From positions 51,322-115,321 of the forward strand of contig NW_005434592.1 of assembly GCF_000315625.1 (NCBI RefSeq): a DNA stretch of 64,000 nt, read 5' to 3'. Shown piece after piece: positions 21,401-31,886 of the stretch. The position numbers and the translations under genes were made by a program. The stretch is from Guillardia theta CCMP2712 (Eukaryota > Cryptophyceae > Pyrenomonadales > Geminigeraceae). The stretch's first letter is position 1. The number at the start of each line of letters is the position of its first letter. Under the pieces are notes generated by a model. That model did not search any database, was not told the origin of the DNA, and worked only from the letters and a program-made list of their open reading frames with translations.

Positions 21401-24050
21401 TGTCTCCTATCGGGTCAGCCTCAAACCGGAGAAAGGCTCTGTCGTTACTCAGACAGTCAGCAGCAACTGCTCTGCAGTGCAAAGCGTGAGGCTCGATAAC
21501 CTTGAGCAAGGACAAGTGTATCATTATGATGCCATCGGAGTCAACCTGGTCGGCGAGACGTGCAGCCCATCGCTCGACTCCTCTGGCTTCAAGTTCCTCG
21601 CCTTGGCTACCCCGACGGTCCCTCAGGCCCTCACCGTCTCTCGCGTCGACCTCAACACCCTCAACTTCAGCTGGACGATCCCATCTAATACTGGCGATGG
21701 GACAGCAAACCGTCAACTCATCTCCAGCTTTCGCGTCGTCTTGGTGTTCAATCAGGAGTTTGTCATCTCAACGTCGCAGACAAGCGTGTTGCTCACGAGA
21801 CAGGACTACCCCCAGCTCTTCGACTCTACCACCCAGAACTTTACCATCAAAGTGTCGGCCATCAACGTCATCGGAGAAGGAGCCGTCGCCTCCTCTCCTC
21901 TCGATCTTGCAAACGCCGAATGCCCGCGAGTATGTGGAGACGGGTTGAAGTTGCCGACCGAGGGCTGTGATGACGGGAACGTGTTGGACGGAGACGGATG
22001 CTCGAGCAGCTGCAAGGTAGAGGCAACAGCTCTCTGTCGTTCCTCCAGCTCTCCTGCCTTCACCTGCAAGCAGATGCCTCAGGGCCCGTCTTCCTGCATC
22101 TTTCCTAAGTTCGAGTACGTCAAACTGCTCCAGTCCTCCACGTTTCCCGACAGCGACAATATCATCTACTTCTCCCTTCGAGCCAACACGCCGCTCGTAT
22201 CGGCCCTGCATGTCACACTCAGTGGGCTGACGGGTACGGGCACACCAGACAACAACAACTTGCCGATCACGCTATACAACAGCACATTCAAAATGACGTC
22301 TGCTATCTGGACGCAAAAATCTGGGAAACTTGACATGACGATCGACACCGTCACTGGTCTCGACGGCGAGCTCTTCCTCTCCTTCACGTTGAAAAATCCT
22401 TCCACGACTCAGGCTGCCGTTGATGTCACGGTAGGATGCATCGACTGCGTGACCTGCGTCGACTGTTCTCAGTCGCCCGTCAGCCTGCAGGGCTCCGTCA
22501 ACGGCTCGATCCTGGGCGTGCAAGTCCCCAAGACTGACTGCGAGCGGAGGAACGGCTCAGCATGGTTCGGCCCCGACTGCTCTCTGCCGTGCTACGGAGT
22601 CGTCCAGGTCCCCCCAGGCGGTCAGGCATGGTGCGAATGTCCTGCCGGCTCTTTCGGCGAAAGTTGCCAAACTCAAGTGGTAGCGGACAAGAATCTCTCG
22701 GTAGCCCCGCAGCTCGTGCAGCCGAGCTCAGAGCCGGTACCTGTCAAAGGAGCGGACGGGGATGGGGTGGAGCTTCCTCCCGGAGCCCTCACCTCCTCCA
22801 TCGTCGTCTCAGTGCAAGTGTACAAGACGGATCCTCCGATCCCCAAGGACCAGAGTGACCTCAAGCCCGTGGGGAAGGTGATGGAGCTGAAGCCCGACGG
22901 AGTGACCTTCGCTCAGCCCGTCACCATCGCCACTGCCATCACCCAGGAAGTCATCGACACGGCGAAAAAAGAAGGAAAGGTGCTGGAGATGCGCTTCCTG
23001 GATCGGGACAGCGGCAAGTGGGTGAGCACAGGAGGGGAGGTGAAGTATGACCGCGGAGCTCCGTTCCTGCTCACCAAGAGCTATCACTTCTCTCTGTGGG
23101 CAGCGATGAGCGGCAACCCTCCCCCGACCACAGCGACCAACGCGAGCGAGACGACGGCGATGGCGACAACTGCTGTGCCCTCTACCACCGTCACTCCCGC
23201 CAAGTCGTCGGACAAGGTCGGTCTCATCGTAGGGTTGGTGGTGGGGCTTTCTTCCCTGCTGTTGATCTCAGTGGCGGTCGGGTACACTGTAGCAACCGTC
23301 AAGTCTCGGAACAAACTCTACATGGCCGGAGCAGAGACGAGGACCGAGGAAGGGGATCAGGTCCGGGAGTTCGTCGCTGGCGCCTCTTCCTCCATGGTTG
23401 TGGTGCAAGCTTCGCTTGCTCGAGCTCTTCCACCTCTGGATGAACCAGGTGCTCCTCTCATGTTTCGCAGTACTCTACGTGACGTGGCTCCGTCGCAAGG
23501 ACCCTCAGCTCCTGTGGACGCCCCCACGCCTCCTTCTCCTCGACCTCCCGCCCCCCCCGACTCGGAGCCTTCCAGTCAAGACGTCCTGCCGGCGGCAGGA
23601 ATCCCAAGCCAGTCTCGAACTCCGAGCCCTCCTGTGGAGCCTACTTCCAAATTGGAGCTTCCTCTACAGATCTCGTCGATCGGGCAGCTTGTGTTCGACG
23701 ACAATGTCCTTCAGGCCAGGAGCCCCAAGGAGACGCTGGTCAAGAGGCGGACCTCCTCCCGCGCCTCCTCCCGCGGCAGCTTGCCGCTGCTATCAGCCAT
23801 CGAGCGAGGAGAAGGGGCGGCAAGGAGGACTGAGTCCCCCAAGGCCTTTGTGCCCCAGAGCTCCTTACAGAGGGAGAACAGTCAGCCAGAAGCAGGAGCC
23901 GCGAGTCCCATTGACGTTAACGGGATGTTTTCTGGAATGTTCGCTTACCTACAATCTGAGGGTGAGGGTAAGGGGAAGGAGGAGGAGCAGGAGGAGGAGC
24001 AGGAAGAGGAGGAGGAGGCGCAGACATCGCATCATTCCATCATCCTCTAA
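15423..24050 (+). CDS. Giant modular surface receptor A (frameshifted by a 25-bp duplication)
   Basis: Four exons: 15423-20775, 20829-20951, 21001-21082, 21133-24050. Discounting the 25-bp duplication at 16551-16600, the product is about 2,816 aa. The start at MISFSIQLSC gives a clean signal peptide ending near STNG. Next come two beta-rich modules with the signature (S/A)SIRQ(T/S)(N/S)PL...N...(L/V)...LS, a Ser/Thr mucin-like stalk (TTSTTTPAP then VESSSTAMLESSSSSTPAE repeats), an RRRLLSS site, and roughly eight more modules. The ~110-residue FN3 region is followed by a CGDG...CDDGN...GDGCSSSC motif (DUF4215/Myxococcus Cys-rich type), an EGF-like WFGPDC...CECPAGSFGESC, a ZU5-like PPGALTS...LKPDGVTFAQPV domain, one membrane span (VGLIVGLVVGLSSLLLISVA) and a ~250-residue Pro/Ser-rich tail ending in poly-Glu. 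It has many N-glycosylation sequons. The ligand is unknown; a recognition or adhesion role is inference. The frame breaks at 16576 unless the duplication is absent from the mRNA. Confidence 0.85.
16084..16480 (+). repeat. Mucin-stalk minisatellite of gene A (TTSTTTPxx units)
   Basis: About twelve near-copies of a 24-30 bp unit encoding variants of TTSTTTPAP/TTSTTTPVE/TLSTTTPAE. Gene B has a different Ser/Thr stalk at the same position, so this array is specific to gene A. It is likely O-glycosylated in the mature protein (inference from Thr/Pro composition). Confidence 0.9.
16551..16600 (+). repeat. 25-bp tandem duplication causing a frameshift
   Basis: Bases 16551-16575 and 16576-16600 are identical 25-mers (beginning AGCAGCTCTTCG and ending GCCTGCAG). 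Twenty-five is not a multiple of three, so the reading frame passes from phase 0 to phase 1. Upstream codons in phase 0 encode the signal peptide and first modules. Downstream codons in phase 1 encode ...SSSSSTPAEVESSS... and the rest of the protein. Confidence 0.95.
16601..16860 (+). repeat. 57-bp minisatellite of gene A
   Basis: Four to five head-to-tail copies of a 57-bp unit encoding EVESSSTAMLESSSSSTPA (with T/P alternation at one position). The 25-bp duplication at 16551 is part of one unit, consistent with slippage or unequal exchange in this array. Confidence 0.9.
16970..23170 (+). repeat. Left arm of a ~6.2-kb near-identical inverted repeat
   Basis: This part of gene A matches bases about 55660-61850 of gene B in inverted orientation with few differences. 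The three introns in it (53, 49 and 50 nt) are the same lengths in both copies, and the 49-nt intron is identical by eye. Identity ends abruptly in the mucin stalk on the 5' side and just before the membrane span on the 3' side. A second near-identical block (15680-16083 versus about 63000-63400) precedes the stalk. Confidence 0.93.
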
Positions 24051-24497
24051 AGGAATTCAAGTCGACTGCAGCAGCCTCTGGTTTATTCTTGTACATGAGA
24101 GGGCGTTATAGATCCTGATGTTTTAAGTTTAATTTTACTTGATACAATGAAAGCATGCAAACCGAAGCTTGTTCACCCCAGACAACAAGAAGCAAAGATG
24201 AGAGGACAGCAAGACAGAAGCGAGAGAGCAGCCAGAAAGGGAGGACGTGAGAGCAATCTGGTTCATACAGATAGCCATAAGTTCTTTCCCTCTCTCACAA
24301 CATCAGATCCTCACCCATAATTATCTCAGCTCTGTCGCAATATCGAACTCCATCCCTCCGCAATCTCAAGACACAACACTAAAACACAAAAGACGACATC
24401 ATCAAATCTGCTCTGTGGTCTAATCCACATAGATACCACACAAACATACTGAATGTTTACCTCTGATCACCTTAATTGCCATCATTTCTCATCACCA
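24051..24497. other. 3' flank of gene A
   Basis: No gene seen. It carries A/T-rich 3' UTR-like sequence (for example around 24115-24150). It does not match the equivalent stretch downstream of gene B (54027-54305), although homology resumes at 24498. Confidence 0.4.
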
Positions 24498-24701
24498 TCA
24501 TAATCTTCAGTTTGTTTTCGCATGTTTGCGCTTTCGCGCTTCAAAAATTTGGTTTTGGTCATAGCCTGGCGCCACCACGGAAATCTTTAGTAAAAGGCGA
24601 AAGATTTGTACGGCATGACGGCACCAGTGACTTGCTAATCCCCATCCCCGCTCCTGCCCATCCCTGCTTCCCCTCCTATTACCCTGCCCCCGATGGCGGG
24701 C
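24498..24701 (+). repeat. 204-bp downstream repeat, copy 1
   Basis: Matches 53823-54026 in inverted orientation over 204 bp with about three mismatches (clustered near 24634-24642). It begins near TCATAATCTTCAG and ends near CGATGGCGGGC, with no terminal inverted repeats of its own. It lies about 450 bp downstream of the gene A stop but about 280 bp downstream of the gene B stop. It is either an outer island of the inverted duplication or a dispersed element. Confidence 0.92.
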
Positions 24702-26119
24702 TGCGTACCCTCGACTTCCCTATGCGCTTCCCGACACACCTTGCTCCCGCGCTCGCCCCCGTCTCCTGCTGTCCATCCGCCTTGCTGCTTCGACGTCAGT
24801 CTTCGACGTTAGACTAGCATGACAGGAGGATGATTTGCCGGCCAGTCTGCTGTTGTTTGCCTATCTGATCGCCAATGAAGCCAACAAGGGCTGAGTGGGG
24901 TGCCAGGTAGAGCTCTGTGCTGATTCGTGACAGATCAAGGAGTGGCGTGTTCCCCTGCAAACCCTGCAGTATCGAGATCTGATCTTTCTGCTGTCAAGTA
25001 ACGAGGAGACTAATCGGTTTGGAACTTGAACGGTTAGAAGCCCACTTCAGACTATCGAACCACATCGTTGATGCTATGAGGGACCCCCTCCTCTTTCATC
25101 TATGTGCTCTGAACTACTTATCTCAGCTAACAACTTGAAGTTTCTTGCATCTTGAAATCATTGCTGTCGGTTACTGTAGGGGGTGTTTACCAACCAGCTC
25201 ACACTATGTACTGAGTGCGGCTGAAACTCAACCCGCTAGTGTTCTCCCCTCTTCTTCTTCTAAACTCTTCTTTCGTATTACCTGTGCTGTTTGGGCCCAT
25301 TCAATCATCCCCAACGCTCCTTGTGTCTTCTCCATGTCGTCATATCCTCCACTTGTCTTCAGATATCATCGAAGGATCGAGAGCATGGAGGCATGCGTCG
25401 TCAAGCAGCACTCAGCTGATTATGCGGGGCCAGGCATCTCCAGACTTGCTGTGCTCTTCCGTTGGCATGATACGACCAGGATCGGCTCTGCGGCCTTCAC
25501 GCCATCGCTCGCGTCCTTGAGTGCGTGGGGGGAACGTGGGGTGAGATAACATGGCATTTTTATCTTTTACTCAAGTGGAATTAACGAACAACAGCAAGCT
25601 AGGTAGGGAAATAGAGAAAACAAATCCGCCTCAACGAGATATAGGAACAATAGAAGAGGCAGCGACAAAAAAATTTGTGGAAGTTAAAATTCATCTCATT
25701 TCACCCCACCCTGTCGAATCTCCACACAGAAAACAGTGAAAAGGACGGGTAGTCCACGCTTTTGCTGTTGTCGGGTGATCCAAGATAGGGCAGGGCAGAA
25801 GAGAAGGAGAAGGGGGAGGGCGAATGAGTGAGCTGCTGAGCAGCAGAGCTTGAGATGGCAGTGGATGAGCCGCGAATCATGTCAGACAGGCAGCAAGAAG
25901 CCTGAGATCCTATCTAGCCATGGTTACGAGACACGAGCCCGACAGGAAAAAATGAACCAGTAGATCTTCGATAGCTCTGGATAGATTTGGCGAGGTGGGT
26001 TTACAATAGTGGGATCAGCTGCTTTAGTCTATTTCACACGCCTGAATGATCTTCCTGCAGGAGGCAGGATGCAAGCGCTTCATGGCTTCACGCATTCCGC
26101 AGCAGCAGAACCGGGGAGC
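24702..26119. other. Intergenic region, no supported gene
   Basis: Several open frames (for example 25145-25549 and 25551-25739) lack domains and splice support. Composition is ordinary. The last 100-200 bases hold the promoter and 5' UTR of the VTT-like gene. An alternative upstream ATG at 26009 is in frame with it. Confidence 0.45.
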
Positions 26120-29100
26120 ATGGCGATGGAGGAGGAGGAAGTCGAAGAAATGATAGGTGAAAACGAATCTTTGATCAGAATCAAGGCCTTCATCTTCGCG
26201 CATGTTATTTGTGTATTGGCATCTTTCTTCCTACTCTTTAGTGAGATTGGATTCGGGGCATCAGTCTTCAAAGGGCTGATCGGAGGGTATGCGTACAGCA
26301 CTGCAGCTGCTGCAGTTGGCTTTGCCGTGTTCGTGGTAATGTACGTCTTTGACTTGAACAGCTCAAGTAACGCGGAAAGATCAAAATGCTGCGATCAGCA
26401 TGCTTTCCTTGCGGTCAAGAACCTGCTCATGATGATTGTGCTCGCGTCCGTGCTCATCAGCGCAGTCCTGTCGTTCAAGACCCAACCTCAAGCCCCGTTG
26501 CTCACATACGTTGTCGTTGGATCATTGTACTTTACCCTCATTCGTCTGCGATTCTTTGGTGAGCCTGCTGATGTGCACGCATGCCAGACACTTGCCTGCA
26601 CCTGTGCCCTGCCCCTCATGCCCGACCTCTTTTGCCTGCGCTGCCTGTGACTTGCAGCTGCGTTGCAGGATCCATGGATGTCATCCTGTTCTTGAACATC
26701 CTCTCGAGCATGCTTGTGGCAGCAGGCGTCATCGGCATTGCCGTCTCTCTCATCTGGTCGGGGATCAACAACTTCTGGTGGGGAAGGGAGACCCAGTTGA
26801 CGTTCCGGGCAAGGTTGCGAGTCTGTGTGAAGGAGCAGAGGAGTCAGTACTGCTCTGACTACGGCTTCACCGGGTATCAGTGTCAAGCTGGTTGTACCGA
26901 GGATGTTGCTGCTTCTGCTTGCGATCCGAGCAAGGCAGAGTGCCTTGCTGCTTTCCTCCTGTGGGCGTCTACATACCTCATATCCGTCTTCATCGTCTTC
27001 ATTGGCCTCGCCTTCTTCTTGTTTTCCAGCACGCTCCTCAAGAACCAGAGCAGACAGAAAGTCTTTGGCAAGAGAGCCAAGATGTTTCTCTACACCCTCG
27101 GGTTTTTCATCTTCTTGCTGTGGGTTGCAACCTCCGTCACCTGCGCCTCCATGCAAGTCTCGAGCATCGTCTTCTCTTTTGCCGTCATCGGCATTGCTAT
27201 GCTCGTTGGGATCGTGGTGGGTGTGATCGGGCCAGATGAGATCACTGGCAAGATGACGGCAAACAATGCCTTGAAGGTGATGTGACATGTTCTCGATGGA
27301 TTTCCTCTCAGTAGTCTCAGTCTCATTTCTCCAAATCTTCCATGGCATCATTTTGCTTCCCCAAAATCCTCGCTTCCGCGTCCTTTCTGACTTGTTTCAT
27401 GTTTTCGCTGTCTTGTGCGGATCGCAGAGCTTCAGGAGGATGGTAAGAGTTGGCTACTTGCATCGCCATGGGCGCTGAGAACCTTTCAGGCGGCGAGCGA
27501 CGGAGGGAAAGGGTTTGCAATCCTCGTGCTTTCTCCCGTCATTCCTTTGTTCCTGATGCTTTCCGTGGTCAATCAAGCCGTAAGGCGAGTCTTCTTCCAT
27601 CAGGACCCGGCAGCATCAGGGGGAGGGGCGGGAGCAGCTCTAGGCTTCCCGTCCTCCCTCTTCACAGACAGGTATCGCGCTTTCCTCTTGAAGGCGAGCA
27701 AGTGGAACTGGACTGTGATCCTCTCGTGGGTCACCAAGTGGAGCCTTGCCTACTTCGTGCTGCAGGTAGGGGCAGGAATCTGCGTCACCCTCTTCCTGGC
27801 ATGGCTCAACATCAAGCTGGCGGGGCTGAACGTTTTCCTCATCTCCTTCCTCATCCTCGTCATCGGCCTATTTCTCTTCGCCATCCCGGTTGTCCCCGGT
27901 GTCCCGGCCTACGTCGCTTGCGGCGTCCTGATAGCTTCTGCTGGGGAGAGACAGTTCAACTCGTTCGCTCTCGCCTGCCTCCTCGCCATCTTCGTGGCAG
28001 CTCTCTGCAAGCAGCTCGCATGCGTGCTGCAGCAGAAAGTGTTCGGGGAGATGATGGGGAAAAGCGTCAAGATCCGATCAATGGTTGGCATCAACAGCGA
28101 GACTATCAAGGCCATCAAGGTCATCTTGGCGAAGAAAGGGATGTCCGTGGGCAAAGTGATGCTCCTCGTTGGAGGACCGGTGGGCAACTCCTCTTATTCG
28201 ACCTTGCTCCTGCTCCTGCTCCCTCCGGGCTCCTCCTCTTGCCTCTCCTGCCTCTGGTGCCTGCTGCCTCCTCCTGCCTCTGCTGTCTCCTGCCTCTTCC
28301 TCCTCCCCCTTGTTTTCCTCTTCGGCGCTAACCACGCCGATACGAGCAGGACTGGCCGACCAGTGTCTTGACAGGCATCCTTCACTGCTCAGTTGTGGAG
28401 ATGCAGATCGGAACCCTTCCAATCATCGTCCCTATCGCATTTACCGTCATGACTGGAGCTGGCATGTACAAGGCAGCAGCAGATCCCAATGGGATCTGGC
28501 CATCGCTCAATACCATCTTCCTCCTCCTCGCCTCCATCGGGCTGATGGGGACGGGAGTCGGGTTCATGCTGTACCTCGCCGACTTCATTGATGCACACCG
28601 GGAGGAGATTGAATCGATTCCCGACGAGGAGGACGTGAAGGAGTACGACACGCAGATGCAGGAGGTCAAGGATCAAATCGCTCGGCTGTCGCAATGGGAA
28701 AGGCTATCGATCATGTCACGCCTCTCCTGCTATGGCTCCTCCTGATACCCTCTACAGGTCCAAGTCTATCCTCCTCATTTCTGCTGTCCTTGGCATCGTC
28801 AGCTTCTGGATTTTCAGCATTGACAGCAGCGGCTGCTTTGAGGTCCTTCTGCCTTCCTTCCCTCCTCTCTCCCCGCCTCTTCCCCATCTTTTCTTCTCTC
28901 CTCCCTTCACCAGAATCTTCTACGTCCTCCTTCCCCACGTGTCCTCCCCAGTCCCCATCACCACTCCTCTCTTTCCCTCCATCTCCATCTCCATCTCCTC
29001 GTCCTCTTACGAGCTTCACCTTGTTAGAGCGTAGCCCTCGTGACTGACATCACTAACCCTTCCGTCCCTCCGCTCTACGGGTGCTGCATCCTCCCCCCTA

Positions 29101-29677
29101 CAACCTCCCTTCATTGAATCTTCCGCAGTAACGTCTACCGGGTCGTCAAGTCCCCGCTGGGCTGGATTGCCCTCGGGATCCAAGTAGTCTCCTTCCTCCT
29201 CCTGCTCCTCCACGGCAGCCTTGTCAAACATCAGGTGCCGACCCTCACCCCTTCCATCCCTCTCCTCCTCCCTTGCCCTGTGTTGCCAGCGACGTCACTG
29301 GGGCTACCCTGTAGGTCAAGACGCTCTCAACCTTGGGGGCGGCGGAGGACAAGCCTGAGGGCAATGGGGGCCCTGCCCTGCCCATGCAATGGGAAGCCGC
29401 GCTAGCCTCGGCCAACCACTCCAGCACGATGCAAATGTCCATGACATCTCAGTCTGCGAATGGCCATGGAGCCGGCGGGGGCGGTAGCAGTCAGCCACTG
29501 GTCGTCAGCTCCCCAGTTGTGCTCGGAGGCCCTCACGGTCAGCCTCTCCTCAGCTTCCACAACCCGCCGGGGGCCCTTGGCGGGGGTCTGCTGCCTCATT
29601 CAGTCTCGCTTCCTCTCCCTCCTCCGACAGCCTCTAGCGCCTCCCAGCCTCCGCGACAAGGAAGCACGCTAGTCTGA
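26120..29677 (+). CDS. Large polytopic membrane protein with VTT/SNARE-associated-like region
   Basis: Exons fitted: 26120-26558, 26669-27276, a 15-nt microexon 27428-27442, 27490-28179, 28350-28714, 28758-28842, then 29129-29234 and 29315-29677. At least one further exon (length 2 mod 3) must lie between 28843 and 29128 to keep phase. The product is about 890 aa with roughly 14 membrane spans. The first half has four-plus spans and a Cys-containing loop (CSDYGFTGYQCQAGC). The middle has FLFAIPVVPGVPAYVACG and a later GGPDWPTSVL...GTLPIIVP, which resemble VTT/DedA (SNARE-associated Golgi) proteins from algae and oomycetes. The tail is Gly/Ser/Pro-rich and cytosolic by composition. VTT proteins act as lipid scramblases or trafficking factors; extending that role here is inference. 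The start at MAMEEEE is chosen for its acidic N-terminus; ATGs at 26009 and 26069 are in frame. Confidence 0.6.
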
Positions 29678-30030
29678 AGCCTTCGGGGGCCTTGCGGCCG
29701 GCAGTTTGCTCTTTCGTATTGAAGTTTTGTAATAAGTTACACGCCACAGTGCCATGATCGGAGTTCAAGTATGGACTGTGACGGTCACTCACTGTCAACT
29801 CCGGCCCGGCCCTCAAACAACCAGTGCCAGTGATCGGACCGAAAAGCCTGTCACGGGGCATGATGTCGGATTTTGAATCATCAGTGAGAGGAGAGCCTCG
29901 GAGTTCGTTTGGAGAGTAGCGGGCCGCCGGCCGCCGGGCCGGCGGAGGCTTGCACTGCAATCAATGTCGCCGGACACTGCCGCAGCGACTGAGTCACCGT
30001 GGGCCGACTCGTTACTACGGTACCGGGTCA
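29678..30030. other. GC-rich palindromic island
   Basis: Spacer after the VTT-like gene. Bases 29800-30020 show the same style as the 2.6-3.2 kb island: CCGGCC/GGGCCG runs, GTGACGGTCAC and CACTGTCAACT words, and GACTGAGTCACC. It abuts the third copy of the 21-bp repeat, as the island at 14211 abuts copies 1 and 2. Confidence 0.5.
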
Positions 30031-30035
30031 AACAC

Positions 30036-30056
30036 TTTACTCAAAGTTAAGTTAAA
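30036..30056 (+). repeat. 21-bp repeat, copy 3
   Basis: Perfect 21-bp match to 14190-14210 (reverse complement) and 14367-14387. It is preceded by a GC island and followed by a short sequence homologous to the start of the Fanzor fragment. Confidence 0.9.
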
Positions 30057-30090
30057 AATCAGTACGAGGACAATCAGGAGAGTCGAGGAG
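30057..30090 (+). pseudogene. Relic of a Fanzor element 5' end
   Basis: After the 21-bp repeat the sequence reads ATCAGTACGAGGAC, then ATCAGGAGAGTCGAGG. The Fanzor locus (minus strand from about 14186) has the same two words in the same order, with short insertions between them. The match then fades. This is a short, decayed copy of the element's 5' region; nothing of the nuclease domain remains here. Confidence 0.6.
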
Positions 30091-30483
30091 GCTTGTCATT
30101 TCAGTGTCATGTACGGTAATTCGAGTCCCTGGTTAATTCCAGTACGCCGGGGCCTGGACCACCAACATTCGCGGAAGCCTTGTGCAGTACCCCTGAAATT
30201 TTACTCCCACCCTCTGTGAATGGAGTAGTACCCCCTCATTCAAATCACTTTTTGGTAAAGATCGGTGGTCATAGTCTTTCAATTTTACACCCCTACCCCA
30301 TACAATCGTCACCCACCCCACCTTGGAATTAGGCACAGACGGGAATGGCTTGCTATTTCCGGCAACGCTGGTGAGGACGGATGGTCGAGGGTTGATCGCA
30401 GAGGGACGTCATCGGAAGAGAAGAGAGAGAAGAGAGAAGGTGTACACTTGTCTGCTCGAGTCTGAGATCCTGTACTCCCCATC
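30091..30483. other. Spacer with C-rich words upstream of the VPLKEV gene
   Basis: Contains CCCCTACCCC and CACCCCACC words around 30290-30330 and a short GAGAAGAGAGAG run at about 30415-30440. It presumably includes the promoter and 5' UTR of the gene starting at 30484. No coding signal. Confidence 0.4.
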
Positions 30484-31293
30484 ATGGTTGAAGATTCGAG
30501 GAACAGGAAGGGTTTGAAAGCAGCTCTCAGCGCTGCCGTCCTGTTGCTGGTGGTTGCGAGCGCAGCATGGCTCCATAGAAGAGATGTCGGGGCCTCCACC
30601 TCTCTCTTGCTGAGCAGGGACTATCCAGGAGGAGACTTGCTGTTCTCGTCAAGCGCGCAACCGACAGGCTCATATGGTCAGTTAGCCGAGCGGCTGCAGC
30701 ATATCAGCCCTACACTCAAGTATGCCATCATCCGACATATCTACCCGGAACAGGACGCCAAGGATCTTGAGAGCTACTTCCGGCAGGGAGACATGCAAGC
30801 AGAGATCCCCATGGTCCCCCAGCAAAGAGCGGAGGTTCCTCTAAAAGAGGTAGCTATCCAGCAAGGAGCAGAGGTTCCTCTGAAAGAGGTAGCTATCCCC
30901 GTCAAGGAGGTAGCGGTGCCATTGGAAGAGGTTGAAATGCCCGTGAGCATGTACAAAGGAGAAAGGGCCTCGTTCCAGCAGCCACTCACAGAGGCTCCTC
31001 GTGCCAAGACAGTGAATTACCTTCCTGCGGCTCGCGTCACCAACTTTCCTCAGCAGGGAGGAGTCAACCTTGACTTCGTGATGCCCAAGGCAGCGCAGAG
31101 GCAGAGTGTCTTGAGGAGGTACGTCGTCGAGAGAGCCCCGCAGAGGAACGTCGAGGTCCACATGCAGGAGGTGGCGCAGCCCCGGCTTCCTGTCCGAGAA
31201 ATCATCATCCGAGAGGTGTCGTTGCTTGATGTTGCGTTGTTCGCGCGTGCTGATCGGAGCCTTTCAGCACTCGAGGAAGAAGGACGACACTGA
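30484..31293 (+). CDS. N-terminally anchored protein with VPLKEVAI repeats
   Basis: A single uninterrupted 269-codon frame starts at a well-placed ATG (MVEDSRNRKGLKAALSAAV). Residues about 11-29 form one hydrophobic span after a basic N-terminus, so it is a signal anchor or uncleaved signal. Residues about 118-155 hold tandem charged repeats (AEVPLKEVAI twice, then PVKEVAVPLEEVEMPVS). The C-terminal third alternates basic and acidic residues (REIIIREVSLLD). The Val-Pro-charged rhythm recalls articulin/alveolin-type membrane-skeleton proteins, but no diagnostic domain is seen and that link is only suggestive. The TGA at 31291 may be the true end, or the gene may splice onward into the proline-rich segment about 120 bp downstream. 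Confidence 0.65.
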   Translation: MVEDSRNRKGLKAALSAAVLLLVVASAAWLHRRDVGASTSLLLSRDYPGGDLLFSSSAQPTGSYGQLAERLQHISPTLKYAIIRHIYPEQDAKDLESYFRQGDMQAEIPMVPQQRAEVPLKEVAIQQGAEVPLKEVAIPVKEVAVPLEEVEMPVSMYKGERASFQQPLTEAPRAKTVNYLPAARVTNFPQQGGVNLDFVMPKAAQRQSVLRRYVVERAPQRNVEVHMQEVAQPRLPVREIIIREVSLLDVALFARADRSLSALEEEGRH

Positions 31294-31411
31294 AAGGAAG
31301 CTCCGGTGATGACCGATGCTCATGTTTCATCCTCCTAGACTCCGTCTTGATGCCCTGAGAACTCGCACAACACCCTTATCATTGACTCTTCTCACATGGT
31401 TGTTGTCGCAG

Positions 31412-31886
31412 GGTGCTTCAGGGTGAGATCAATAACGAGCGAGTGGTGGAGGTGAGTTGCGGTAGCCCGGAGCCGCTGCCCTGATCCGATGTGCAGCAAA
31501 TCCACTACAAGTCGCTGTATGACTACATCACGTCCATCGTTAGGAGCATCCGCGTCCTCTCTCGGCCGTCTCCTCCTCTCATCCCTGTCTTCGATCGCCG
31601 CCCCCTCGACGCTGCTAAGGGCATCATCCGCCGTGTCAGGATCATCCAGAGGGCTGAACCATATCCCTCCACCCCTCCACCCTCTCCTCCTCCTCTTCCT
31701 CCCCCTCCCCCTCCCCCTCCCCCTCCTGTCAACCCTCAACCTTACGAGCCTCCTCCTCCTCCGCCACTTCCCCCTCCTCCGCCCCCGCCCCCTCCTCCTC
31801 CACCACCACCTCCACCTCCTGCTCAAATGGTTGAGCCCTCGAAGCCGGATTTTACAGGAAGGTTCCCTGACCCGGTAGGCGATTGA
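31412..31886 (+). CDS. Proline-rich protein segment (possibly 3' exons of the preceding gene)
   Basis: Two exons with good borders: 31412-31451 (GVLQGEINNERVVE, after GTCGCAG) and 31497-31886 (after GTGCAG). They continue as QIHYKSLYDYITSIVRSIRV, a basic linker (RRPLDAAKGIIRRVRIIQRA) and about 55 residues of mostly proline (interrupted by VNPQPYE), ending at GRFPDPVGD with TGA at 31884-31886. The folded-looking part is short and the polyproline could bind SH3/EVH1/profilin-type partners (inference). It lacks its own convincing start, so it is likely spliced to an upstream exon, perhaps in the VPLKEV gene. The antisense Gly/Arg-rich frame is an artefact. Confidence 0.5.

Noticed and set aside
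17169-21716. Many antisense and alternate-frame ORFs of 60-220 codons within gene A (and their mirror set in gene B)
   Set aside because: They overlap well-supported exons in the coding frame. They recur in gene B only because the DNA is duplicated, so their conservation is not independent evidence.
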